A DNA stretch of 64,000 nt, from contig NC_092525.1 of assembly GCF_037038585.1 (NCBI RefSeq), positions 20,976,867-21,040,866 on the forward strand, read 5' to 3'. The notes under the pieces were generated by a model. The model was not told the DNA's origin. It searched no databases and saw only the letters and a list, made by a program, of their open reading frames with translations. Of the stretch, positions 1-13,400 are shown piece by piece. Position 1 is the first letter of the stretch. Every line of letters starts with the position of its first letter. The translations under genes were made by a program, and so were the position numbers. This stretch comes from Patagioenas fasciata. Lineage: Eukaryota > Chordata > Aves > Columbiformes > Columbidae.

Positions 1-3000
1 TCAATTGTGTCCGTGTGGGAAGAAGAAAGCCCCTGGCACACGCCTCAGATGCTGCTTTCCTGGGCATCGTCTGGGTAGCATACTTCCAGCCTGAGCTGCC
101 ATTCATTTTCAGCAAATGACTAATAAACAACTTGCAAAACTTGCTACTGTGTTTTTCCTCACAGCTACTCTAGGGATGTGTTTCTGGCACACCAAGCACT
201 GCTACCACCATGACAAAAACAATTATAGCAGTAAAAAAAAAAAAAACAACAGGCCAAAAAGATATAAGGTTATTGTCAGGGTAAGGGCAGGGGAATTATT
301 GAGATGAGTTGTCTACAAAATAGCTTGAGAGAGTTGATTTCTTATCATGACATCATGAGTTACGCTGACTCAACTATGATGAGTGATAATAATGACAAAA
401 ACTGCTATGGCCTTGGGAGATGAAAATCAAGGGAAGGGGGTGGAGAAAAAAAAAAGAAAAAAATTAGTCACAGGGAAGAGAATGAAAAGCTTCAGTATAT
501 ATTAAGCCAACAGATTGGTTTAAATTATAGTCTTTGAGTGGAGTAGGAGGAAAAATAACTCCACAAAAGCAAGGCAAGGATTATCTTATAGTGTGTGCCT
601 ATATAAAGTCAGGCACCCTGAGGGGGATTAGTGCTCAAAGGAGCCCTGGCAGTGCAAACAACCCAGAAAAGGTGTATGTACCTGGTCCCCAGGCAGAGGG
701 GGCATATAGGATTGGAGCCCTGCATCCTCAAGTCTTATTCTCATCATATAGTGCTTCTCATAGATCCACTTAACATCCCTATAATGCCAGAGGATTTTTA
801 TGCCTCTTGAAGTGCTCAGAATATCACAGTTCTGGTTGTCAGAAATCCATCCTTTTTCTCCTAAATTTACTTACTGTAAAGCTATACCTGGACATTAGGT
901 GTCCTCCTGGCATGGTCCCCTCTTAAGGATGCTACAAATCTGTAGCACTCTCTTAACCTCCCTCTTGCACAGATAACCAAGTCGGCATCTCTCCGTTCCT
1001 TCACATCAAATGGCCCATCCTTTTCCTGGGGCTCCAGAGGCTGCCGAGCATAGAGCATCATTCCAGGTGGGAAACCTGATCCCTCAAATCTTTCTCTGCC
1101 CTGGAATTAGGGGGCAGCTGTGTGCTGAGAAACTCACCTCTCAGAAAAGGGCTAAAAAACAAATAAAACAATGCGAGAGCTCGGGGAAGCGGGAAGTAAC
1201 AAGACGATTTGTGTAAACTTTAAATTGAGAAGGCTCAAGTTACATTTTGTGTGGGCAGGGAGAGGCAAACTTGGGCACAACAGCAGCAGCTTCAAAGCAA
1301 CGCAGAGAGGATTTCTTCCTCGCTGCCCCTGTGCCACCCTCCACCACATGCAACAGTTGGGCAAATGGATACTTTCAGGGTTGCTGTACCTTAAAGCAAA
1401 GAAAAAAAAGTCAAAATATCTGAGGTTTCCCTGTCAAGTCTGGGCTGTTGGAAACAGCTGAGTGTTGCGATGAGCAGCCTGGCAGCCCTTGGCAAAACTC
1501 GTGATCCAGGAGCTCAGATTTTACCTGTAGCTGGAGCTTGCATACGAAAGGAAAAGACATTTATGGAGTTTGCAGGACGTTTTCTGCGAGAGCACAGGTG
1601 GAGGGTTAAGGCACAGCTCCCCCCAGACCACCCACTGCCATCTGGTCCCCGCTCATAGTGGGTGCTTGTTCTCCCTCCTGTGTCTTTGGGACATCCCGGT
1701 GGTGCGAGGGACAAAGTGCAATTTGAAAGCCAGACAAACATAAACAGTTGCAGGTCTAGAAAACAGCAGACAGAGATTTTTTTTTTCTTTTGGTGATAGA
1801 GCTGTCAAACACAGCTATAAAGTCAAAATGAATAACCTGTCTGGCTCGGAAGCATGGAAAATGCACTGAGAGCAGGAGCTAAGCAATGTGGCAAGATCTT
1901 TATCAGTTCTGTGTTTTTCACTTTTTTTCTTTTCTGAAATTGGAACTGAGAGCTGGAAATGGAGGTGCTGGGGGTAAGAGAAGCGGGATTAGAAACAAGG
2001 ACTCTTCATTTCTTGTGTTGCCATTTCAAAAGCATGACACAGAGGCAGCAACACTGGGAACAATTTAAAAGAAGCCTGTGGTTTGCTCCCCTCTGACTAC
2101 TTGCAGGGAGGATTCAGATGTGACAATGGTGAGGGAAAAAGGGACAGACGCTCTCCCATCCAACAGCTCCTTGATATTAACACTAACATAGTCAGGGCTC
2201 AGCCTGGGAACACGGAGCTCAAGCTCTGCCGCACTTGGTGATGTGGGATATTACTTCTGTCTCTGCACTCAGCAACACCTTAACAAAAAAAAAAAAACAA
2301 CAAAACAACCAACCTTTCACAGAGGATTAAAACCAAACCCAAATGCTGCTGCCTGTCCAAATCCAGAGGAGATGACAGCTGAGAGGTTCGGGTGAAGTTG
2401 GGAAAAGTTCACAAGAAACGCTCGTGGGTGGCAGAAGTGATGTAACCCCTTAGGTAGCACCCAGCATTTTGAGGTTAGCTGTCCGTTAACTTTCCATTAA
2501 AAACCTGGCAACCTTCCCAACGGCATTGCAACACCCCATTTCCATACGCCCGAGAGGTGCCAGCTCTGGGCTGCTCCCTGCTCCCCGGGGTGCACGGGTG
2601 CTGATCTGAACGTCAAGAGCCTGGAGCCACTCGCTCCTGGGAGAAATGACTCAACACCCAAACCAGAGACACATTCCAGCGAGCAGGAAAACAACCAAAA
2701 CCTTGAGTGGTCTTGCGACATCCAGTCACTCAACAGAGTGAAGCAATCACCCACATGGACTGCTTTTCAGCTCAGTTAAGCCAAAATCTGTCTGCAGAGC
2801 CCAAGAGTAACCAGGACCACAGTTTGCTCCTCCATGGTTTCTGAAGCACCCAAAACAAAGGAACGTGGCCCAGGGTAGACACCACTGACTCGTCCCACCC
2901 CAGCAGCTCAGTGGAAGCAGTGAGGTCTGTGCTGGGCATCCCTAAAATGCAGAAAGAACCCACTCAGGCAGAGAGAAACAGCCCAAGCTTCCCTTTGCAG

Positions 3001-5042
3001 GAACGTGAAGTTGTACTTGGAAAAAACATCTACAGGAGATTTGCATTTTTGGCACCTTAGCAGTTACATTCAATTTGGTTGGATTTTTTATTTTGTTTTG
3101 CTAGCTTGGAAAATGTTCATGCTCTAGGGAGAAGATTAATATATATATATACAAACAACAGTGATAATAAGCAAAATAATTATGTGTTTTTGGTGGGAAG
3201 AAGGGTAGTTTTCCAAAATTTTTAAACCAAAAATTTTATAGATGTGCTGGTACAGTTGTAGTACAGGAAGAGTTGTTAGAAACAAACATTTCAGAGCCAA
3301 AAGAAACTCAGCCCTAGCAGGTGTTTCATGATGTTAACGGAGCCAAGTGAAGACAGCATCTATCCATTACAGATGCAATTATCTGTTTGAACTGAAAACA
3401 CAAACTTTAGAAAAACAGCAAAATGCTTGTCTTCCAAAATATTTAAGTTATTTTGAGCATTTGACCAGTAGGAGGGAGCAAAGCAGGGACAAAACTACTC
3501 GTGTAGTGCTTCCAAATGTACATATACTACTCACGCTTTTCATAGCTGAACGGTTAACAACAAAGACAATTACATTCTTGCTACAGCTGATTAAACAGTT
3601 GATCCCACGGACCCCAGGCTTCTCAGACATGGTTGTTTGCTGGAAGCAGAACAGCAAAACAATAACAAGGCTAAAGCGGAGATGTTCATCTGCCATGGCT
3701 CGGGTTCAGGACAGCGAACCAAGCCAGAGTCGTGCATAAATATGAAACACATCCTGTTTATACTAAAATTAATACAGTTTAACCAGAACTCAATAGGGTT
3801 GGAAATGTGGAGGTGTGGTTAAATTTGCAACTGAACTAGGATCTGAATTGTCCCTCTGCTGTGACCAAAGAGCTGAAGTCGCCAAGCCCCGTGTACAGGG
3901 ATGCTGGATCCCTCTCTGGTTTATGGGTTAACATCCCAGTATTCAACCCATGTTTTCTTGGCTGTACCTAGAGCATCCCACCAGCCCAGCTGGGCAACTC
4001 TAGATGATGTCTTAAGCATGCAAACATCTCTCCAGCTGGAAAAGCTCTGATTTCCATTGAGCTTGTGCCACAAACACATCACCCAAGAGTCCATTCTCCA
4101 CCTACAGCTGCTCCCTCCAGGGCATCGTGAGTTATGTTACACCAAGTATCTGACTTCTAGAGAAATAAGTCTCATTGAATTTTAATGATCTATCGTCTCA
4201 GCAGGCATAGACTTGTTCCTCACTACATTCCATAAATTCCCCTCAAAATTATTTTACATTCAGCTTTGTTTTTCCTTTTTGGAAGCACTGAATGTTGTCT
4301 CCTTAATGTGCCTTTGCAAGAAACAATTGCATTTGTATTGGCAATCCTTTTTTCAAGATATTACTAAATCCCCAGTCCTTTCCCTGTGGGATGACAAAAG
4401 TTGGATAAATAGGAAGAAAGCTGTTTTCTAACCACTTTTTGCAAAAGAGGAAAAAAATGTGCTTTACTATGTGGCATAATAGATAATATTTCCACATAGT
4501 TAGACAGCAGCTCTTTCTGTGGAAAAAAAATACTGCAAGCCTTTCAGATTTCAGCCCAAGTGGAGCTATTCTCTCCAAAACAAAATTGCTCAAAATATTC
4601 TAGAAGTGAGTCCATATTGATATTCAATATTCAAGAATTACTTTCGTCTCAGTGTTATTTCTATTACAGTGAATCTTAGACCTGAACACAGCTGACCTTT
4701 TTGTACCGCTCAGTTGCGTATGGATTAAAAAAAATGCTCTCCCACATGCCCATATTGATAAAGGAGCTCAGTCCTGAAAAGTTTACAGACTAAAGAAAAA
4801 CAGGAGAAGCATTGAGGGACGCCTGTCACTACCACAGAGCTGGAGACCTTGAGCACAAGGGCTGAGGAAATGTCCCTTTACAGAAGGTGTAAGTTAGAAT
4901 GGAGAGGACCATCACAAGCATGAGCCTACAGCTGGGGTTCCTATTGAGATATCATTTGTTTTACTGTGAGAGCAAGGTTTTCGCCTTGGAAGAAATGTCA
5001 GATTTCTTGGTGGTTTTGGTGAGGCAACTCTGGTGAGGGCAA
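1..5042. other. Unique non-coding DNA, no gene recognised
   Basis: I see no recognisable exon or interspersed repeat here. Open frames are short and lie in unrelated frames. Minor sequence features are A-rich tracts near 231-246 and 2284-2297, a short TA run near 3136-3151, and a CTGACTCA (AP-1/MAF-like) core near 365-372 between two ATGATG/CATCAT motifs. These are weak matches that occur by chance. The stretch is consistent with intergenic or intronic DNA. Confidence 0.6.
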
Positions 5043-5260
5043 AGCTAGACATAAGGAAGAATTTTTTTGCAATTAAGGTGGTAAAACACTGGCCCAGGTT
5101 GCCCAGAGAGGTGGTGGATGCCCCATCCCTGGAGACATCCCAGGCCAGGCTGGACGGGGCTCTGAGCAACCTGAGCTGGTGAAGATGTCCCTGCTCATGG
5201 CAGGGGTTGGACTGGATGAGCTTGGAAGGTTCCTTTCAACCCAAACTATTCTATGATTCA
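5043..5260 (+). mobile_element. CR1 LINE 3' fragment
   Basis: This is a 5'-truncated CR1 non-LTR retrotransposon, about 220 bp from the 3' end, in plus orientation. Diagnostic blocks in order are AGACATAAGGAAGAA, TTGCCCAGAGAGGTGGTGGA, a CATCCCTGGAGACATCCCAG block, CTGCTCATGGCAGGGGTTGG and a terminal CCAACCCAAACTATTCTATG. It carries no reverse-transcriptase sequence, so it is a dead copy. The same subfamily recurs at 15045, 26945 and 52836. Open frames overlapping it on the minus strand are artefacts of the repeat. Confidence 0.93.
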
Positions 5261-8200
5261 ACGGGATTTGCTCGACCCTGTGCTCTCTGAACAGAGTAAC
5301 TTTTAGAGGCAGAGCTGGTCCCTCCAAGGGTGGTTTTGAGAGAGGAGACTGCCTGTCCTAGAAGTCGGAAAAAAATTATATAATAAACAGATCTGTCCTA
5401 AGGATGCAATGCAAACTTTCTTCCAAGATCTCTTCACACCCCTCGAGCAGTGGACCTCTTTCAGTACATGAAATGCTGTGTAAGGCACCATGAGAAGACA
5501 CATGAGCATCCTCTAATGTTGGTACAGAGTCTGAATCGCACAGTCCACCTGTCCCTGCTGCATGACATGAGCTGAAATTTATAGCCAAAGCAGCCAATAG
5601 TCACCCACCACCCCGGGACGTGACCTGCAGGGTCCTGTGCACTGGTGTTTCTCCATAGCTACGTGCCTCTGAAGCTGCAACTCCATTTTCTATTCAGTTA
5701 ATGTCAAGTTAACAGAAACCAACTAGAAAGATTCACATTGACTCCAAGGGCCATGCCCCAACATATAATGCATTAATGGAATAAACCACCTTGCTAAATC
5801 ATCAGAAATCCTGGACAGATTTGTTCCTCACCTCTAAGCCCCTGTTCAGATGGTACAGCTTCTGAGAAGAATTAATCCCAGGACTAAAGACCGGGCTGCT
5901 AAAATCCAGATTTCACCCTCCCTACAAACAACCACCTCTGAACACTCAAAAAGGGAAAATCAGAGCACGGTCCCCAGGGCCAGACCAAAATGAGCCACCC
6001 TGATCCTGGGATGGTCCTTCAGCAGCCAAACCCTTCCCTACTGACCCCAGAGGGATCTGGCTACATAGGGGGTAAGGAATGTGCAGGCAAGAAAAGAAGG
6101 TTATTGTTCATTAGAGGGCAAGAATGAGAGTGAAAAAAAAAAGCGTTCTCTGGAAGGCTGGATGTTGCTGCCCGGGACACATCTCCGCACACTCAGCCCG
6201 GCTCAGAGCTAGAGAGCCCAGCGGCTCTTGGAACCTTCTGCTGCCGCTTTCCATCCAAAAACTCCACGTGGACTCACTTGTAAATGGCAAGAGATTAGAG
6301 AACTTCCTGTCGTCATCACTTATTCAGGAAAAGTTTGGAAAAATCTTGCTTTCCACAGGAAAAAAAAAAAGTATCAGATCTCGAGGAGGGGCGGGGAATA
6401 AATTGTTTATAGTGTGCATTACCTAAAAAAATTATTCATTTGATGAATCTTTATCTTAAAAGCCCTGGCCAAAAAAACAAATAAATGAATCATTCAAATT
6501 ATTCTGGAAACAGCCATGTTTCATGTTATTTATGCGTTTAACTTTCCTTTTAGGGTTAGGCTTTTTTCTTCTTCTAAGGAAAGGCAGTTTTCTGAGCATT
6601 GCCATGAATACCAATGTCAAATTCTATTTTAACAGTGTTCAGCGATGCATGAACATCCCAAAGGCAGAATTTTAAAAACACTAAAACCATTTGTTAAAGA
6701 GTAACTGGACAAGTTGAACAGCTTTCCTTTTCCTGCAAACTTTACAAAGACAGGACGAAGTATGGTTTCACATGGATAGTGTCTGAGCCAGCCCCTGTTA
6801 AAACCAACAAGAACCTTTTCATTGACTTTATCTCAACTTTGGATCAGAACCATAAAAGTAATTTTTTTACTGGCAATTGGTCTTTGTCACCAAAATTATT
6901 GATAAGATTACAGGAAGCAAATGTATTATTTATTAAGTGGCTGGTGTTTTTCCAACCAGATGGTGTGGTACATTCTAGTTACCCATGAGAGACCTTCAAG
7001 CTGCCATGGAAGCTGTGATGCCATTTGCAACACCGGAGCAGCAGCGAGGGACCCCAGGAGGTGCCCCTAAGCAAAGGCAGAAGATCTCCCATCTTTTTTT
7101 AGGAAAGGGAAAGCTAGTAAAAGGAGAAGCACTGTCTCACACCCAACCATGTCTTTAGGGAACAGCAGGTTTCCTTTCACCAAGACAGAAACTTAGTCTT
7201 TGTTGGGTCCTTCCTCCAACAGGTAAACTGATGCAGTTCTGTTCCAAAAGTGTTCCTGTTCCATCATCTACTGTGAGATTTCTAGCCTCATCCTTGTACA
7301 TTTAGTTGTCAAGGCATGAATTTGCTTCTTTGTTACACATCTTCTCACCTCTTTTTTTCCTTTCCTTTTATTTTTTTTTCCTTCACTGTACATGATACAC
7401 CACAGGCGCAATAGTACCTCTGCTAATTTTATCTGGTTTTAGCCACAGCTTTTTTGCATTAATTTCTCACGCTACAATAAAACATGAAAAAATTACAACA
7501 TTCAATAAAAGAAAAAAAAAAAAACAACAAGGCAAAACTCACGTTGCTTGCCTCTTGCTCACTGCCCCTTGCAGAGCAGGCTGGGGACAGCATGTGGGTC
7601 ACATTCCCACCTTGTGACACCTTGCAAGGGGTGTTCTTGGGGACAAGGTGAGCAGCACAGTGGGCAGGGTGATGTTTAAGGCAGCATCATGTTCAGAGCC
7701 AGGGGGGCTGATGGATGGATGGTGACCTGCCTGAGCAGGACAGAGGCAGACAGTGCCACAACAGCACTCCATAGCTCTGAAGTATAACAGCATCTTCTCT
7801 TTAAATGCTTTCCCCCAAATCCTGAGTTTAAGGAACAACAGTGCAAAAGCATATGCTGCTGCCTGGTTAATCCTGGGAGGAGAAGGGCTGTCTGTGGGAT
7901 GCTTGGCCAGCATCAGTGGACTCACAGCAGCTACAGACCCAGCTGCTCCATTTCTTTGCATGAAACAGGTCAATTCATTTAAATAAACCCTTTGAGTGAA
8001 CAGGTGCACGCACAATTAGCATCATTAACCAGCTGTAAAACAAATGAGTAGCGTGCTAAATTTCCCTCTTCGGATGCATACCAGCAAGATGACACACATG
8101 CGAATAAGCATGTGCTGAGGATCTCTGGGAACCATGTGTTACTGAGCCATGGTCTCGGGGGAGGCGTGAATGTTGGCATGAGCCTTGGGATTTGGCCATT

Positions 8201-10334
8201 CCTTTGTATCAAGAGTATATTTTAATATTAAATATGGGTAATGACAATGCAAGAGATCTACCAGGCTCTACTAGTGCTCTTGTGACCTCCTTAATGCCTC
8301 AAGATGTGACTGGGAATTAAATTATTATCATGAATAATAATAACAGAGAAGGGAAACACCAATAGCAATGACAAGAATGACCCAAACTATGTCAGACTTG
8401 TTAAAAGAAAGTTAAAAAACAACTTGGGACCTAATTTGTTGAGAAGAAAACATCAACAGTGTTTAGACCTGTGCCTCACCTGGCCTCAAGCTCAGCAAGG
8501 GACTTACGAACAGGCCTAGTTTTAAGCACACAATTAATATATGTGATTTAATGGGTGCATTTTGTGAGCTTAAAATTGCATATATTTAAGAGCAGAGCTG
8601 ACTCAGGGGGTATATTATTTATTCATGTCGTTGTTTCAAATTCTTCATAATTACTTTACCCCTCCTGCTCTCTTCAGATATTTCCATCTTTCCTCTCTGT
8701 CAGGAAAAGCCTCTCTTTCACAGTTTGTTAATCAGTTTATGATAACATAATCTTTGTGGTGTTTTCCTTGGCAGAATGCCTTGGACTGAAATTGTTTAAC
8801 GATCTGAGCACTAATTGAAGATTAAGGTTTGTGGTTGTGTGCAGTTTGGTCTCCCATTGAATATGAATCCAACAGAGCTGAAGACATCCATCCTTTCCTA
8901 GGATCAAGGCTGGTGCAGAGATGATACAATGGCCCAAAGTCACTTATTGCCTGAGGCTGCCCCTGAGGCAGAAGATGTTGGTTTGCCCTGCAAACCCCAA
9001 ACTGGGCTGTGGGGTTGTACGTCTTTCTCTCAGAGTTATTAGAAGAATTCATAATTCTTTTACTACTGTTTTTGTTTCATGTTTTTAAGACAACAGCAGG
9101 TTTTCAAAAATCCATATAATGAAAAAACAAAAGTCAGCAGTAAAAGTGTTGCAGGAAGTGGAGATGATGGCTTACTGATTCTTTTCCATATAGCAGGAAG
9201 ACACGTGGTTCCAAAGAAAATCAAAATATAGACAAAAAAAGCTTCAAGAAAATTGTAAAAAGAAAATAAATTAAATAAAATTAAAATCCCAGTCTCCCCA
9301 ATTAGTTAAATGAGGGAAATGAATGCCACCTGGACTGCAGCAGATATTGGACTGTTTGCATTTTCCAGAAGAGGAAGAGAAATTCACTTTTCTCTCCCCC
9401 TGTCTCTCCACTTTTCATCTGTCTTAATTTGTTCTCATTATTCTGTCAAAAGCCTGCCCAGCTCCAAGTCAAATAACCTTCCTCCTCCTGCCTTCTGCAG
9501 GATAAACCAGATCCAAGCAAGGGAATGCAGACCGTGTATCTGAGCGATCTTGGCACTTGGGACATATAAACCCAAGCTTAAGCCTTGCTCTCAGTTCTAG
9601 TTTGTAGGTCGTCCCTTTAAAAACCTGTTGAAATACTTTGAATAGCTGAAATTAGCCTTGTAAATACCCCTGTGCCCCCCAAAAAAACCCCAACTACGGA
9701 ATCTAGATTTCCACAGAAACACTGAATCATTTTGTTATTGCCTTATATTGCTTCTGCCTCTCGAAGAGCAGGTGGCCTTAGTGCCGATTAGTTAAATAAA
9801 CACACAGAAAGGAAGAGTTAGTCTGGCAGAGGTGGGGAACAAGAGCTAATATATCTTCTTGCTGAGGCCCAAAGCGTGTGCGTGTGTACATAGAGACTAA
9901 GCGTGCACAGGACTTTTTCATTGTTCATGTCTTATTAATACACGGTGACAGGGATTTACCAGCTCGAGTGGAAAGTAAAAACGAAACCCCATTCAGGGGC
10001 AAAGCCTGTCTAAAAGACCAGAACAAATTCTGTCATTTCCTCACAAAGATTCTTGAAAAGACAAGAAAAAAAAAAGGTAAAAAGAATCGAAGGCATCTGG
10101 AAAGATTAAGTGACAATGGCTGATGACACAAAGTCATTGTCAGGTGGGAGTGGGGATGGCAAATAGCCACTTGTGCTGATAATAAATGGAAAAAAATATC
10201 CCTTTTTTGGGAGGTAGAGGGAGAATTAATGCCTAAAGCAGGAAAAGCCACTGCCCAAATCACATGGCATGAGTTAGCCAGGTGCTAAGGACTTGCATTT
10301 ATTTTAAAGGAGCAAAGGAATTCATGCAGGGTTT
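5261..10334. other. Unique non-coding DNA, AT-rich in parts
   Basis: No gene or repeat is recognised. AT-rich sublocations with ATTA/TAAT-type homeodomain cores lie near 6421-6560, 8215-8345 and 8530-8660. They have the look of vertebrate conserved non-coding elements, but conservation cannot be seen from one sequence. A near-palindromic TTAATATTAA core lies near 8221-8230. T-rich and A-rich tracts occur near 7350-7380 and 7508-7524. The open frames (for example 7599-8015 minus) show no splice context or recognisable motif. Confidence 0.55.
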
Positions 10335-10400
10335 GTTTTCTGGGGGGAAGGTGGGAACGGGAAGGAGGCAGGGGAAAAGTGGAAGAAAAAGTAGGAAAAA
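10335..10400 (+). repeat. Purine-rich tract with G-quadruplex-like core
   Basis: The plus strand is almost entirely purine here. At 10342-10374 it holds G6, G3, G3 and G4 runs separated by loops of about 5, 3 and 9 bases. This approaches the G3+N1-7 quadruplex pattern, but one loop is longer than the usual limit. It is a low-complexity tract, not a gene, and any quadruplex formation is inference. Confidence 0.5.
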
Positions 10401-13400
10401 CATCATGAGAAATATCACAGTAGCAAGGAGAGAAGGCAGCTGAAAAAAGTCAAGGATAACTAAAGAAGCACGTGAAGCATGACCTTGAAACGAGACTGAT
10501 GAAGTGAGCTTTTTGGGTTGAGTGCTGCCTGGAAAAGGGGGCTTGGATCGCTGCCCAAGGAAACTGCCTCCTGCTATTTAATTCCTAATGAGTTCAGGGA
10601 ACAAGGATTTTGCACAGTCTTTGAAATAAACAGGATTGTGCTAAAGAAATACTTGAGACCATCATTAATTTCTACTTCTAGTGGAAACAAGCCATGAGAC
10701 CCCACATCCTGGCTAATCACTTGGGTCAAAAAAAGTAACATAATGTGAATTTCAGCACCATATACTACTTTGTAGGGCCAAATAATTCTACGCTTCCATT
10801 TCATGCCTGTATTGTGGATCTTTGTAAGAGAAGAGTCATTTCTAGTTAATTATTATATTAATTATATGCTGTAGGAATCCAGCATTTTAGTTTCTTTCTT
10901 TTCCTTGCTTCCTGTGCCAATTTTTCCATCCCTATAACTGTCCTTCCTGTTTATGCAATTCCATATGCACAGTGGCTACTAAAAGTCAGCTGTTAAAACT
11001 GTTTACTGCAAATATTTACACTGTGGCCATTAGTGAAATCTGTATCTCTGAATGGATGATGGATGGCAGTGGTTCTAATCTGAGAGACCCTGTGGGATAA
11101 ACAGGGTAGAAATCGTGCGGAGGCTGGGAACACAGCTTCCCACTCACTTCAAGGCAGAAGAGAAAGTCTGAGGTTTGGCATATTTGCTCTGAAAAATGCT
11201 GAGAAACACAAGGTTATTTGCTGATGTCTGTGGCACTGAGGTACCTCACATGTACCAGTTATTGCTGAAAGCATCTAAAAACCCAGTGACAGGAATAAGA
11301 GGGTTAATGGGTCACTGCAATGTATAATCTAATAAAGGTTGAATTATACAGGGACCGGGCTAACAGCAGCAACTGGATGAATGGTCTGCAGTTCATCACC
11401 TTCCAGAAGGGATGGATCTCAAATGCCTCTGCTCTGCACATTTTTTGTCCTCGGTGTTCTTTTAGAAGAAACTGGTGTGGCAAAGCACACGTTTGCATGA
11501 AAAAGGGACACCAGAAAACAGAAAAAATACATCCCCTCCAAACAGTGAATTATTTGGGAACAGCAGAAATCAGCAGGTATTTGATGTTAAACAAATATTT
11601 GCTGGGATAATGGTTTGGGCTTCATTCAGTGTTAGTTGGAGTTTTTCCACCCAGAGCTGTTGGATCAGCCTTCAAAGGAGAGTCACGTAATGCAAACACA
11701 TCCACCTCTTCCAGCCAAGTCTGAAATATTAATTGTACAAATGAGAGAATCAGGAAGATGACATTCCCTGGAAATCTCCAAATAAATGGATCAATATATC
11801 TTAAGATAGAGACCAGCCTCACTTCACAGTCCTAATCAGAGTTACGGGTCTTCTTTACAAATTGGGATAGCACAATCTTAAAGCATGTGCTTATGTTCCT
11901 CTAAACCACAGCACTGAGACTGTTTTGCAGGGACAGACTATCCTGATAAGCCATCTGATACACGTCATGGAGCATGTCCTACAGGAAAATAACTTGGCAA
12001 TTTAGTCTGGATTTAAGATAGGACTTGTGTGCACATGAAAAACACTGTATGACTTATTCCTGCACGATGTGATGGTTTGGGAAATATTTCACGTGTTACC
12101 AAATCCATTCAAGATTCTGAAATCTGCCTTTTCTGGTGTCATTTTAATTGCTAGACAAATGGAAAATACACAGGGAAACAGCCAGGCTAGCACCACTGAC
12201 GAGTTCATGGGGATTAATCCTCAATAACAGCATTTTCCCCGAACAAAAGAAAATGGATATAGACAACATAGTCCCAAATGAGAATTATGGAAGAGTCAAA
12301 GGCAAGGAAGACCAAACCGCAATTTTAGGCAGATATTTTGTGGGCATTTGTGGCGGGAGGAGGAGGCAACCCACAGGCTGTCCCCAGGGGTGACCCAGGG
12401 CCCCTCAGCAGCACCTCAATGTGGTGCCCAACAGCTCCCCAGCCAGAGGAGCCACATCTTGGTGTCACTCAAACCCTGCTGACCTGTACCAGATGTACAG
12501 CAGTGTTCATCTGCCACGCACACACCTGCAAACGGAACTACAAAAAGTTCAGTTTTGGTTAAAATGCTGTTCTCTGCAGGCTGCAAATCCACAAACCTCC
12601 ATTTTCATCTTTACTGCACAGATGCCCCTCTAAACAAAGGGAAAACAAATCCTTTCTTGAATACAGCCTTTCATTTTGCAGAAGTGCCTTCCTTCCCACA
12701 CCGAAATTCATCTCAGCGCAGGTACTTTTCCATCTGTAGCTCACCCTCCTTTATAGGAAAGTTTAGTTTTGGACACCGGTATAAATGCTCAGCCCAATTA
12801 GTCACTGCTGCAAATGGTCTCTTAATGACAACCAGGGTAGGATCAGCCATTCCTGGCTGGGAGGTTTGCTCCACGTGGCACCTGCCAAGCTTCACACAGC
12901 CCTTTGCTGCATTTAATGGGAGATGGATGTGATCTGATGGTATCACCTTGGATTTCTCTCCGTAAGGCATTTTATTTCTGCTGGCACTCCCCGAGCTCAG
13001 GCTTGGACGCATTTATGACACGGCTTGATGTTAACGTGAGTTTTCCATGCCCCACCATCACATTCTTACTTCTTGTTCCCCCATGTGTTACTCTGCTCTG
13101 ATCTACTACTTGTAGTTATCTTTTCCCCACCTTCTAGTTTTATGGCAAAAAGTCATCACATTGGAGCAACAGATGGAAGGATCAGAGCAGAAAGCCACTC
13201 ATCATCTGCTTGGCAGAGAGCACAAAAATGGGCTCAAAACCCCACAGGCACATGAAGCCAGGTCACCTCTGTGCCTCAGTTTCCTCCTCATTAAAACAAA
13301 GCGAGCCAGGGTTTACAATGAGTGCTATTGAAGAGATAAACACCCTACGCTCCCTGTTATTGACTTTAGAGTGGCATTTCCTCCATCAAGAACCAGCCCC

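Noticed and set aside
355..375. CTGACTCA core as a regulatory element
   Set aside because: A single short AP-1/MAF-like match with no supporting context.
10342..10374. Strict G-quadruplex
   Set aside because: One loop is about nine bases, beyond the usual seven, so only a weak quadruplex-like motif is claimed.
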